This document shows, one piece after another, positions 46,304-58,600 of a stretch of 64,000 nucleotides of DNA. The translations under genes were made by a program, and so were the position numbers. The notes beneath the pieces are model-generated. The model saw nothing but the letters and a program-made list of their open reading frames with translations. It was not told the DNA's origin and ran no database searches. Source of the stretch: Trachythela sp. YZ-2020. Its lineage: Eukaryota; Cnidaria; Anthozoa; Malacalcyonacea; Clavulariidae. How positions within the stretch are numbered: the first letter of the stretch is position 1; every line of letters starts with the position of its first letter. The DNA is taken from positions 436,501 through 500,500 of the forward strand of contig JADLSH010000127.1 in assembly GCA_016169945.1 (NCBI GenBank). The letters run 5' to 3'.

Positions 46304-46529
46304 AACAGGTGTCTTAATCGACGGTAAAACCCGACATCAAAGTATGTCGGAAAGATTATTCAAATTCATAAATTTGTAATATGGAACAGGCAAAGACTCT
46401 CCAAATTCGAGTTTAATTAAATTACCAGCATATTGAATTTGAGTTTGAGATTTTTTATGTCGTACAAATACAGCTGTCATATAGTCTATATATACTAGTC
46501 ATATTTAGTACAATCATACTAGTATACTA

Positions 46530-46850
46530 TTGCAAATGCTGTAATTTGATTGGCTACGCTGCTCGCGATCTAATTGTCGATAGATAGCGAGTAGCGAAAC
46601 AGCCATCTCCTCGGCGCGATTTTTAACGAATTTATTTCAATAAATTATGAAAAAAGTTTTGAAATACTGTTTTCTTGCTGTTTTCTACTAAAACAATTAG
46701 ATTATTCGCTCTCGATTTCTATGAGATGATAGTTCATTCGGGCTTCGCCTCATCAACTATCACCTCATAGAAATCTTGAGCTCATAATCTAATTGTTAAA
46801 TAGCATTATATGCTCTGACGTTTTCTTGTGCAGTATATGGTTAAAGGTTG
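46530..46850. repeat. AT-rich foldback repeat
   Basis: ATTTCTATGAGATGATAGTT and AACTATCACCTCATAGAAAT form a hairpin around a short loop (46715-46775). CAATTAGATTAT / ATAATCTAATTG give outer inverted blocks. No target duplication was resolved. Confidence 0.6.
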
Positions 46851-46859
46851 AGAGCAGTG

Positions 46860-47170
46860 AATTGGAAGAACTCAGCTCAAACGTGACCGAGTGAACACTT
46901 ACTAGGGCGCCACTGGCTGCCATCATACGATCCATGTCTGATCATGGAACATAGCTAAGGCGGAAGGGTTAGTTTTTAGCGAGAGAGGAAAACCATAGTA
47001 CCTGGAGAAAAACCCTCGAAGCACAGGAGAGAACCAACCATAACTCTACTTACACGAGTTTTCAAGCACAACAAGTCAGAGCAGGGTAGTCATACATGTA
47101 TCTAAGTAGTACCCAGTACCCTCACAACTTTCAGTACCAGGCTTAACTCGGCGGTAAGGCGCAGCGGGAT
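46860..47170 (-). mobile_element. SINE-D-related fragment upstream of DEG/ENaC
   Basis: GGAAAACCATAGTACCTGGA, CAAGCACAACAAGTCAGAGC and CTTAACTCGGCGGTAAGGCG match the group of SINE-D body blocks at 31925 and 36905. It lies within the upstream region of the DEG/ENaC gene, ending about 65 bp from the start codon. Confidence 0.5.
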
Positions 47171-47235
47171 AACCGCATATTGGCAAGCGGTGCTTCCCTT
47201 AAATATCTTCCCGCCAATATCTTAGGGACAACAAA

Positions 47236-50200
47236 GTGGAGACATTCAACAGCGGCAAAAACAAAGCGAACAACAATATTCCAGAAAACGAGCCGAAAAA
47301 ACGCAAACCAGGAAAATATCAAAAACTTTTCAAAGAGTTTTCACAAGAATCCAGTGCTGGTGGTGTTAACAAGGTTTTCTCATCAAAACCAATTCTTATT
47401 CGTTCTATCTGGGTCTTGCTATGTGTGGTGTGTTATGGTGCTATGGTGTATCTCAGTTATTCAGCTATAAAGACGTATTTCAGTAACCCCACTTCAACCT
47501 ACATCGATGTGTCTTTTGAAACCGTAAGTAAGAAATTAGTTTGAAGTCAGAGATTTGAGATGAGAAGTAACACTGGAACAATAAGAATCGTTCCCTACTG
47601 GATCTCTACGAAGAACAGTTTAGAAATGATAGAGCTATCCAGTATAATTAAAGTAAGAGCTAGTACGAAAGTACGGGCTTTATCTTTCATTTCCCCCTGC
47701 ATTTACAGGATATGACATTCCCAGCAATAACCATTTGCAACTTGAACAAATTCCGAGCAGGCCCTTTGCACCATCACCTCCCAAATGTACACAAAGTGAT
47801 CAACGACTACCGCAGAAATAAGAGTTCCCATGGCAACACAAAAAGTGACTGGAAGAGTACGGATGAACAGAAAAAGTTTTTTCTTCAGAAAATGGCGAGT
47901 AGAAGCGGGATAAGTGGAATAAGTAACTTGGATTCTGCAACAACAGGGTCAGTTTCGTCTACAGATATTCTGGAAACCATGACATTGTCTGCGAGTGCTA
48001 GGTACTCGGTAAAAGAATTGAAAAAGGTCGGACATCAATTTGAAGACCTTGTTGTAAGCTGTCGTTGGATGGGGATACAGTGTAAAACTGAGTAAAGCTT
48101 TAAACATATTATATTTTAATATATTTACGGTAGGTGTGGAATTGTGGTGGACTTGATGCCACCATGCTTCATTTCCAACTGCACAGCTAAACAGCTGTCA
48201 ATTTCATTGTTCTGAACTGACACAAAACAAGTTTCAAACCAAGCATGAAAATCACTGTTCAGAGTGACTACAAGGCTATCGGTCTATAAAACTCCCCATT
48301 TAATAAGAGACGTAAGTGAAAAACGTCCATCTGTCTAATTTCTCTGTATGTTTTTTACTTGAAGGTACTTTAAAAAATACTGGAGGAATATCTGGAATTG
48401 GAAATATGGAAATTGCTATACGTTTAATTTTGGTATATCTGAAGATAATAGTACAATAATAACACCACTGAGGACAACCAAGGCTGGACCAAAATATGGT
48501 TGGTATTGCTCTGTTCATTATACCATCGCCATCACCCACCACCATCATCACCATCACACACCACAACATCACCATCATCGTCACCATCATCATCATCACC
48601 ATCGCCACCACCATCATCATCACCACCATCATCACCATCACGATCACCACCATCATCATCATCACCACCAGCACCTTAAGTCAAAGAAATACGATTTCTT
48701 CCAGGCCTTACACTGGATCTGTTTATTGAACAAAATCAATACATCCAAGAATTAACTGAGGAAGCTGGCGTAAAAGTCGTAATAGTCAATGGCAAGCAAC
48801 ATCCATTCCCGTTCCAAGAAGGAATAGCTGTCTCCCCTGGGGCTGCTACAGCCATTGCTTTGAGAAAGGTAGAATTCAAGCCATATACAATGTCTTTTTG
48901 AATACTCATTTGTCGGAACGACGAGAGCCTATATCTCATTTTCTACTCCATTTTCCAGGAGGTTATTGCAAGAGTAGACAGATACAGCAACAGATCGTGC
49001 ATTGATGAAAGCGAAAATTTTGACAGCATTTACAATGAAGACGTTTCATTAACCTACACCATTCAGGTAATTCGTTGTCGTAAATATAGTTTATTTACTT
49101 TAACATAATCAGACAACTGCATACTGACGATACTGCAGGATTCAAAACCCAGGTCACAGAGGTGAAAGACACATGTACTAACGACTGCGCTATCAATACA
49201 CCTCACGTTTCTACTTTTATTTTGCCACATGTAGAGTTGCCTGGATACTTGCCTAGTTGAGCAGCAGATAAATGAATGCAACTGTAGCGACGCCAGATAT
49301 GCAAAGGATGGAAATGCTTGTTCAAATAGAGTTCAAAGTAAGTTCAGGATTTTTATCTCAGCACTTCCATCTACTTTAGAAGTAAAATCGCTAAAAAATA
49401 TACTCTTATGATTCATCATCATGTTCTTATCTTAACGCTCTTTTCCACTCATCGCAAGAGCCAATTCGTAAACTCGCTGCATGTACTTTCATCCAATCAC
49501 ACTGCTCGACAGTCTATTTTAATCAGATGCAAGCACTCGCGGTAGGTTTTTGCGATGAGTGGAAAAGACCCTTTGCTCTCACTATTCACCAAAACATTCT
49601 CCATATTCGCCATCATTGTCTAATGATCATTTTATATGATTGTTACTTCAGGTGAATGTGTTGCGAATGTGGAGACGAAATATAAGAAAGATGAATATGG
49701 ATGTATAAAGAGATGCCCTCAAGGATGCAAGTAAGAACGATTATAAACTTAATTAGCAATTAATTATCTAATTAATCATCTAATTAATCATCATTAAAAT
49801 TATCCTATTTCTACCGCTATATATTTATTATTAAGCATAACAAGCTTGTCAAGCTAGGATAAGCATAATGATAATATCTCGACCATTTTTACTTTTTCAA
49901 CAGAGCGGTGTCCTATCGAACCACAATATCAGAAGCACAATCATCAACTCAATATATGGTTTGTTCTGCGTCTTATTATACCTACGGCGCATATTCCGAT
50001 CTAGAAATAGAGGAGGGTTAGGGATAGAATCAGTAGGCTAAGGTTATGGTGAAGGTTAGGGTTAGAGAGTTGAGTTATAGGGTTACAGTTTAAGTTAGGG
50101 TAATGGTTAAGATTACAGGATTAGGGTGATAAGATTAGGGTTAAGCTTAGTTAATGTTCACCCATTCTTTTATTGAAGGAGCAACAACGTAAGAATTTAA

Positions 50201-50860
50201 ACAAAACTTCAAGGTTTCAGAAATCTGTCAAGACTAAAGATGATTTTAAGTAAGTCTATAAATATAATAAACTAACTCTATCTGTACTGGATAGCTCTAT
50301 CAGTTCGGCAAATTGTCCTCCCTAGCTCGCGGTGTTTAACAAAATCAAAGTGAAATCAATGGAACTCTTCTCGCAAGTGACCAGATAACTGCATATTGCA
50401 GGAATTGAACCCCGGTCACAGAAGTAAAAGATGCTTGCACTAACCATGTGCCTCCAGTAATTGCGTAACAAACTTCATATTCAAGTGTAACCTGATATTT
50501 TTTCAGACAGGATTTTCTTCGGATTAAGATCTATTTTGAAGAACTAAATTTGATTCGTATCCATCAGGAATTCTCCTACCCGGTAAGTCTGGGTGTTTAG
50601 AATTTATTGCTGGGGTGGGGGAGGTGACCAGCCCCTTTGGTATTTTCAAAACAATGAAAAGACAATGGAACATTCCGATCACTGGAACTATTGTTATGCT
50701 AAGTGCTATTATTTATTTGTATTTTCTCTTACAGATTTCCAGTCTCCTATCAGATATCGGCGGCCAGTTAGGGCTCTGGGTTGGACTCTCAGTGATTACA
50801 TTTGCGGAAGTTGGTGATTTGCTGTTATCACTTATCATGCTTGCATTCTCAAAAGATTAA
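47236..50860 (+). CDS. DEG/ENaC-family cation channel subunit
   Basis: Eleven exons: 47236-47523, 47709-48091, 48365-48498, 48705-48868, 48959-49066, 49235-49337, 49652-49730, 49904-49958, 50179-50249, 50507-50582 and 50735-50860. They sum to 1587 nt (528 residues) and all phases agree. TM1 is about residues 55-76. FPAITICNLN follows at 100-109, then a large Cys-rich extracellular domain (WKYGNCYTFNFG, SCLDTCLVEQQINECNC, CIKRCPQGC), then TM2 with LLSDIGGQLGLWVGLSVITF. The length and layout are normal for a trimeric amiloride-sensitive or peptide-gated sodium channel subunit. Two signature positions differ: the pre-TM1 His-Gly motif is Gly-Gly (AGGVNKVF), and the selectivity-filter G-A/S-S is G-L-S (504-506). 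An in-frame upstream exon cannot be excluded. Confidence 0.92.
47560..47655 (+). mobile_element. SINE family A fragment in DEG/ENaC intron 1
   Basis: AACACTGGAACAATAAGAAT, CTACTGGATCTCTACGAAG and ATGATAGAGCTATCCAGTAT match the family-A body. Confidence 0.7.
48515..48675. repeat. CAT/CAC microsatellite in DEG/ENaC intron
   Basis: Imperfect (CATCAC/CACCAT)n of about 150 bp lies between exons 3 and 4. Frames on both strands are low-complexity artefacts. Confidence 0.95.
49090..49205 (-). mobile_element. SINE family A tRNA-like head
   Basis: GGATTCAAAACCCAGGTCAC, then AGAGGTGAAAGACACATGTA and CTAACGACTGCGCTATCA, are the complement of B box then A box. No body units are attached. Confidence 0.65.
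50280..50455 (-). mobile_element. SINE family A copy
   Basis: The body (TACTGGATAGCTCTATCAGT) and leader (CTCTTCTCGCAAGTGACC) are followed by the head complement (CAGGAATTGAACCCCGGTCA, then ACTAACCATGTGCC). It lies between DEG/ENaC exons 9 and 10. Confidence 0.75.
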
Positions 50861-51259
50861 ATCTTGTGGTGTTAGACAGAGTCAGACATAGTCAAGTGAT
50901 TAGGGGGAATAATATAAATATTACAAAAACAGGGGCGAAGGCCGGGGTTATATAATTGTAATTATTGTAATTATAATCTTACAGTCAATGCTTTTTGTTG
51001 GGAAATTTATTATAGAAAACAGATAGATTGTTTTTATTACTCATCATAGTTGCATTATTGTCAAAAGATAATATAATATTTTATAAACCGCTTATAAAAA
51101 CAGGGGAACGGGTTTTAATAATTGCTATCATTGCTTTTTGTTGGGACATTTATTATAGAGAAATGAATTATTAATATTTAGTAAGCCAGTGTTAGTTTGT
51201 ATTCGTTTAAAGGATAAAGATTTAAAGGTATCTAGACGAGTAGGTTGAGAAAATCTGCG

Positions 51260-51405
51260 CGGTGATTGCTATAGTTAAACAGTACTCTTCTCACTTATGA
51301 TTGAAACAGTATCTATACAATCAGACAACTGCATGTATTATATATTGTAAACATCGAATCCCGGTCACAGAGATGACAGGCACACACGCAGTTACAATTG
51401 TGGCA
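51260..51405 (-). mobile_element. SINE family A head fragment
   Basis: CAGTACTCTTCTCACTTATG, CAGACAACTGCATGTATT and CATCGAATCCCGGTCACAGA match the leader and head complement of family A. Confidence 0.65.
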
Positions 51406-52889
51406 GTAACCCCTGATCTATCTACGCGATTACGATTATGGTAACATGTATACTCATTTTACCAACTGCGAATCCCACACTGGCACGAGTGCATGATTGT
51501 CATTAAAAATCTCAGATTTCTCAGACTTTCACAAGATGCGTCAAGTGGCATATGCATTTTGTGCGTCAGACCCCTCGCGCTTTTTACGTAAACATTTCAA
51601 GAGAAATGAGATTAATATATTTACTACAAGTAGTTTGTTTTGCCAGTTGGAAATAGTCAAGTACCCCGGAAGAATTCCTCAGCATCGTAACGGGATTATT
51701 AGGGAATATGTTTAACATCGTAAATTATTTATGGTGTAATAAGTATTAATCAAACTTCTCCTTACGGTTATCTCTCAAATATGGACACCTCTCTACTACG
51801 GAAAGTTTCCAATGTCCCGATATACATAATTCTCATATATTTTGTAATTGAACCTCGACCTATAAAACAGACACCTGTCAATATCCTGTTTCTGGTCAGC
51901 GCGCGTGTCATTTTTAACTGTGCGCGTCAACGTTTTTCACGCAGTAATCAAATAATAATTTTGGCAATAATAGTAGCCTCTCATCTTATTATATTTAGAC
52001 CTGCAGATTTCGCGACTGCATAAAAAAAATCACTAAACACTTTATAAAAACGACAGGGTAGCAAAAATAGTCTTCTCTTTAAAAGTGCCTTGATCTGTTT
52101 GCTCGAGGTGTTTGCGAGCCGTCTATTTATTTATACATGAAGTAATATTTATGGACGTTTAGTGATTTGTGCTGTCCGCACCAATCTAGGTGAAATGATT
52201 TTTCACATAGTTTTATAGAACATTCAAGGCGATACAATGAATGCACTGAAAAGAGTCTTACCTTTATTGGTGAAAAGTGACCCTACACGCAAACTGAATC
52301 ACTTCCTCCAGATTATTCGGGCTTTGTTTATTATGCGTCACAGACAGTCACAGATAGTCTAGAATTCAAACATAGAGATAATTAGTATTTTCTGCCTGAA
52401 GCGTTCATTAATGAACATCGAATTGAAGATTGAATGGCGGAAACTTCGCGAAAAATTCGGGGGTTCGAACTTGGTGTCAACAGATTTTCCTCTTCTTGTT
52501 CAACGAATCAGTCTCAATGTCTATAATCTTAAATCTCACAAAGATTTTTGGCCACTGAAAAGATCATGCATGCTAGGCGGCATGCGGGGGAAAAGGAAGT
52601 TCTCCGTAAAAAAGATGTTCATTTCGTTATCCTACATGTAGCTATATCCGGATTGATATATAAGAAGATAAGTGGTTTTCATTAAATTAATTAGCTCAAT
52701 TGGTCAAGCACAGGAAATGCGCGTTTATGCCAAGTCACGCGAGAATGTGGTGATGATCATTATCAGTAAACCGTTCAACCTTTCCTTTGTAGAAGATAGT
52801 TTGAAGGTGTTGGTGGTATAGTACAGTGTTTACTACATGTATCTCTAATCTCTGTGACCAGGGTCATTTCATGTAATATACATGCAGTT

Positions 52890-53075
52890 ACTTGTAATCT
52901 TCTTTTTATACATATATCTCTCTCTTATAAATAGCTATGTAGTTATACTATTATTTCTTTGTAAATATGTTTTTATTGTGTTAGGGACGCCCCTTGTGGA
53001 AACCAACTTTTGTTGACAAGGCTAGCGTCATTAAATAAAGTTTTACATACATACATACATACATACATTTCACCT
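52890..53075 (+). mobile_element. LINE 3' tail with CATA microsatellite
   Basis: GGGACGCCCCTTGTGGAAAC then CGTCATTAAATAAAGTTTTA, followed by (CATA)n, is the layout of a CR1/L2-like LINE 3' end. No reverse-transcriptase reading frame is attached. Confidence 0.55.
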
Positions 53076-53079
53076 CTAC

Positions 53080-53385
53080 CAAACACCGCAGGTTTTCTCC
53101 AGGTACTCCGGATTCCTCTTGTAGTAACACTTCATGGATCAATGAGCTATGATCCTTACTGGATCTCTAGGGAGAACAGTTTAGAACTGATAGAGCTATC
53201 CAGTATGAATAAAGTTAGTTTACTTTAGGTTTCCTCCTGTAGTAACACTGGACCAATAAGGGATGACCCATTGACCCTTACTGGACCTCTAGGAAGAACA
53301 GTTTAAAACTGACACATGTAGCTATCCAGTTTATTTTAGTTTATAATAACACTGGACAAATTAGGAATGGCCCTTCATCTAATGT
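53080..53385 (+). mobile_element. SINE family A copy with two body units
   Basis: ACCGCAGGTTTTCTCCAGGT is followed by ACTGATAGAGCTATCCAGTA, TTTCCTCCTGTAGTAACACT and a second, shorter unit. Confidence 0.78.
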
Positions 53386-53412
53386 TAATTTATTTTTCTG
53401 TATATTAATTAA

Positions 53413-53702
53413 CAATTATTCGCCGAAGACGAGGTGAATATCGGTGAATAAAAACCGAGACGAAGTCGAGGTTTTTATTCACCGATATTCACCGAGTCTG
53501 AGGCGAATAATTGTTTTAGTAAAATTACATAGGTGATTATTTGGAAAAAGATAAAAAATGCACATTTCAAATATATTTTAATTGAATATTTACGATAAAA
53601 GCGGCTTAAAAACGCTTTAGGTGATTATCGCGTATTAATCCGAGGTAGCGCAACCAATCAGCGTTGAGAATTTTCAATAATCACCTATGTAATTTTACTA
53701 AT
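53413..53702. mobile_element. Foldback MITE with adjoining long hairpin
   Basis: CAATTATTCGCC...GGCGAATAATTG encloses a near-perfect stem (GGTGAATATCGGTGAATAAA / TTTATTCACCGATATTCACC) at 53413-53512. Right of it, TAGTAAAATTACATAGGTGA at 53515 is mirrored by TCACCTATGTAATTTTACTA at 53701. The hairpin and the TIR unit may be one element or two abutting ones. Confidence 0.8.
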
Positions 53703-55649
53703 AGCATCTATTATATAAAGTATAGTGCTTTATAGAGATTTCGAGCACTGATAAAACTGATAATCTCACATGTGCGATTATTTATGATAATCTCACATGT
53801 GAAAATTATCGCTTTTGAAGTTTATGAAAATGGATATTTTATTTTATTTTGTTTGAAAAGACTGTCCTTTATATAATAAACAGAAAAATGTTCAACACTC
53901 GTTGATAATACCCATGTATTATTCTCTATATATTCGCCGGTTTATTCTATAAGAGATAAGCTAGTCGATAAGAGTTTGTTTGCTAATATATTGAATGGAT
54001 TAGGCCGAACACAATATAATAGTCTATAAAAGACTCCTAAAACAATGAAATTGACACACATATGAATATATGATAGTAATGATACATAAATTACAGTTGC
54101 ATCGAGGCAAATTTGAGCAAGAAGAGTTATTAGTAGTTATAACTGCTACATGATTATATACTTTATTTTATAAAATCAATGTTTTTAAACATTAGATGCG
54201 TAACACTGATTTGATATAAACATGATATATAATAGACAAAGCATTTTACGTGATACGAAAGAAAATTTATTTAAAGTAACTAAAATGCCTGGCAGCTATA
54301 ATCCTAAAATGCAAGATAAGAATATTAGGCTTAATTATATGAAACTTATAGATTACGTTATACTCATGCATTATATGGAACATTTTTAAATAGAACTACG
54401 CACGCAAAACATAATAAAATATACAGAAAGGCCAATATATGCTCCACACTGTACTATCAACATAAAATTTACACAAGCAGGATTTGAACATGTAAACGAT
54501 ATCAACACTTTCACAACTCACCAGCGTACAGACAGCACTCTTTTTTTTCGACCCCCTCCCTCTCTCCTAGAGCGTATACGCTTTAAACGTTGAACCTCGG
54601 TTAAATAATGATGGATCTATCATCGACATTTCAAAATGCGTGCATTGGTAATGAACCCCTTCCCTTCCTAGTGCACGGTTTGTACGGTTTTGAAAATGTT
54701 CATAATTATTGATGACCCCTCTCATGTCAACTGGGTCGAGCACAAGTTCAAATCTTATTTCAGCGTACAGTGTCATATATTACTCATGTATATATTAAAT
54801 ATATCATGTTAGCTGTCTTATAATATACGTAATGAATATATACAGTATTAAGTTGATGCAAAAACGAATTATTTTAATAGACGTACAATTGCCATATTTA
54901 TATTACAAGGTAAAATACTATAAAATACAAGTAATGCATCGTACACTATAACATTGGCGGTATGCTGTTTCGCCGCTGTCGTGTATTTAAGTACAGGCGA
55001 TGATATACACAAAACACGGGTTGAAAAATACATGAAACTAAGTATCCTGATAAAATACATGCTGTTTGACAATGACTGCCAGCACGCTGACTGAGAGTAG
55101 CCTGAACTAACAGTTTGAATCTAACGTTTTAAAGCACGCAGGGGTCTTTGAGTCGTGATGGTCGCGAAGATGTAACAAAGCTAGCCTAATGAAGACATGT
55201 AGTGTTCACTAATGGCCTACTCTGCAAGACGTATAGAAACACCGCCTGCCCAGAGTGTTTTGTACAGCGCAAATAAAATCACCTCTCAAAGTGTGACAGC
55301 TTCCCACAATCGCAAGTCGCTGTCAAAGTGATTAGAAATTTGATGTGACAAAACCACAAATAAGCTCGCATTTGGCTTGTTTGCTGCCGACAACGGAAGT
55401 TGAAGGGCAGGATAAGATTGCCGATTGCGCTGAGTCCAACACTCACACGATTTCTTGCCTGATAAACGTAAAAGGGCCAAAGAGGTATTCATATGACTAC
55501 GTGTATATCAAAGGGGATTTATTTCACTACATAGCGCGCGGATTAGAACACTATAGCGCTTGTAAACACCTAGACAGCGCATCTAAAGTGTGTATTGTTG
55601 ACAAGCGAGTTTTGGATCTGATCCGAGTTATATAAGGAACAGCGCAACT

Positions 55650-58600
55650 ATGGCTATGAACGGGATGCATTCACGCAGAGAGAGCGAACTCGTAGAGATG
55701 GTTAATAACAAGGACAAGCGACCGAGCCAATACTCCATTATGGGCGCTAAACAAGCGCGAGCAACATGTAGTCTTACTATAGTCGTGCTGTTTATAGTAT
55801 CAATGATTCTTGTGGTTGTTGGGATATCATTAATGATCGTCTCGTCTTCGAAGAAGAACGACTGCGCAGATACAGAACAAGAGATCTCAAAGTATTGCGG
55901 GTTTTCTAAAGAGGCAAAACGCGCTGGATTTGATGATTTCTTAACAGAAATGAAACATGAGTACTTCACACTACACCCTCATCAATCCTACCATGATCCG
56001 GCTATGTTGGACATCGGCGATGACGAAGAGTCACAAGCCATTCTACGAGAGGCCTACGAGCCGTTTAACCCAAAACCATCGAACTTAAAAACGATCACAG
56101 AGGCATCCCTAGCCCTATTACAAAGGCTAAACGCGCTAAACGTGAATGTTAACGGTTTGAAATCCCGCGAGCGAAAGGCTCTCATCCAAGCGAAACATTA
56201 TTTGAAGCACATTTTCGGCCAGCCTTATGATATCAATTATTATGCTGCAGACTGGTTGATGGGTCCGAATAATTTCTGTTGGCAGCCAATATGTGATTTA
56301 GGAAAAGATATATTTTTTCATTTGGACTATTTCAAACCAAACGGGCTGAAGGGCTTGGAAGAACTTAGGTAAGATTATTATATCATTATTATGTAATAAA
56401 CTCTCTTGTCTATGATATATTACCTGAGAGTCCAGTTTAGTTATAGTATTCTACAATAAGCTGCCATGGTTTGTGTCTGAAATACCTGAAAAAGATTTCT
56501 CAAACGTGGGGGTCCAGTGCAGGTAGTATATTCTACAATAAGCTGCCATGGTTTGTGTCTGAACTACCTGAAAATATGTATCTCAAACGTGGTGGTCCAG
56601 TGTAGGTAGTCGGTATTCTAAAATAGGCTGTCCCAACTACCTGAAAAAGATTAAAACACGTTTTGAAGTTTGGAGACCCTTCGTTAGAAGATTATTGGCG
56701 TGGATCGGCCCACGCTATTAATTAACCTCCTCAAGGAGGGCATTTGCTTGAAACGCCGAAGTGTTCCTATATTTTCAACTTCCTATACACTAGAAAAAAT
56801 ATTTTTCAGGTAGTTCAGACACAAACCACGACAGCATATTGTAGAATACTACCTACACTGCACCCTCACGTTTGAGATATCATTTTCAGGTTGTTCAGAT
56901 ACAAACCACGACAGCTTATTGTAGAATACTACCTACACTGGACCTCCACGTTTGAGATATCTTTTTCAGGTAGTTCAGACACAAACCACGGCAGCTTATT
57001 GTAGAATACTACCTACACTGGACCCTGCTATAACTCGACTTGTTAAACCTAGAAATAACTTCGTACTGTACATTAATTTACACCTCTTTAATAACATATT
57101 ATTGCCAAGTTATTTCGATTATTTTTCAATTTGCGTCAAGTATATTTTGCTAGCGTCATCTGAGTGTTGTAAAGTTTGTTTTTATTGCGATATCAACATT
57201 GATTTGTTTGTATTAGAGTTTCATATTGCATTTTCAGCTGTGTGGGAGGGAATCTCCCAGCATAAATTAAATGAAATATTTTAATATACGCTTGTGGGTG
57301 CATGACAATTACCCTAAGTAGTAATGTACACTGTAGTGTACTGAATGCAGTAAAAAGAGAAGGTTAATAATACTAATGGTGTAAAATTACACCCATGCAT
57401 GAGAATGGCAAATTTCAGATGCTCATGCAGCAGAAGGATAAAGTTAGTAGCATTACAATGTCTTAAAATAACAAGAATATTTTTTACCTTAATCTGTTTG
57501 TAGTGTAAACAATTGCACAACACAGTGCTTATGCTTGTTTAATATGTATCGGATCGAGGGGCGATTTAAATCTCGTACACCTTCAGAAAAATCACAAAAA
57601 AAATCCACAAAAAATCAGAAAAAAATCACAAAAAATAGACAAATCACAAAAATATGATTTTTTAATCTCGTATATTTTTTAGGAGTGATTTGTCCCTCGT
57701 ATCGGAGCCCCTTTCATCGTACTGTTTCGTGCAGTATTATCCAATAAATTTTACGAATTAGGCAGTAGCTTATATTCTGTTTGTGCTATAAACAGTTGGA
57801 TATCAGCACTTATGGTCTATCTTACATTATACAGTTGGCAGCAAATGTTGTGCATTTCGTAAGTTCTAGAACGTACTTTGTTTTGCTAACACAAGTTGTT
57901 ATTATCGAGCAAACGCTTTTTCTGAGCCACTGGTGGGTGTTGACGTTACTCCTGGGGTTGGATACCAACCGCCTGTACCATCAAAATAAACAGCATACTA
58001 TCAAGATACAAACAAAAACACTAAACTAAACTAAACTAAACTAAACTAAACTAAACTAAACTAAACTAAATTGATACTGGATAGTTCTATGAGTTCTAAA
58101 CTGTTCTTCCCAGAGGCCCAGTAAAGGCCTTCTCGTATTGACCCAGTGTTACTTCAGGAGGAAACCTAAACTAAACTAACTTTATTTATACTGGATGAGT
58201 TCTAAACTGTTCTGCCTAGAGGTCCAGTGAGAATCATCTCTTATTGGTCCAGTGTTACTACAAGAATCTGGAGAAACTTTGGTAGAATTAACTTTCTAGA
58301 TCTTTGTGTATCTGGGGTGGCCTTCTTAACAGCGCGCAGTTGGATATATCCGCACATGCAGCCTTCCTATCAGCTGGATCAATTAATGGATCAGGCCTAT
58401 CAGATCCGTGGTATTGCAATATAATGCCTTTGATAAACATGAGTAGATGCATAGGCTTTAGTGTGCTACAGGACAGCATATGGTGATTGTTAACTGTTAT
58501 AGAAGCAAGCAAATTAAACTACATCTGTAATAATACACAAGACTTCTACATATAAATGAAAATAATTCACAATATTTTCTCAGTCTGATTGCTGTAGGTT

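Larger units (their letters stand above)
50861..55649. other. Intergenic region between DEG/ENaC and DUF885 genes
   Basis: 4.8 kb with no recognised coding exon. It holds a SINE-A head near 51260-51400, a LINE-like tail with ATTAAATAAAG and CATA repeats (about 52890-53075), SINE-A body units (53080-53380), a foldback MITE (53413-53702) and long AT-rich stretches. The last few hundred bases should carry the DUF885 gene promoter. Confidence 0.6.

Noticed and set aside
52411..52641. 76-residue plus-strand frame
   Set aside because: No family resemblance, no splice partner and AT-rich surroundings; consistent with a chance frame.
55345..55635. 96-residue frame just upstream of the DUF885 start
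   Set aside because: It stops before the DUF885 ATG, shows no domain and probably lies in the promoter or 5' UTR.
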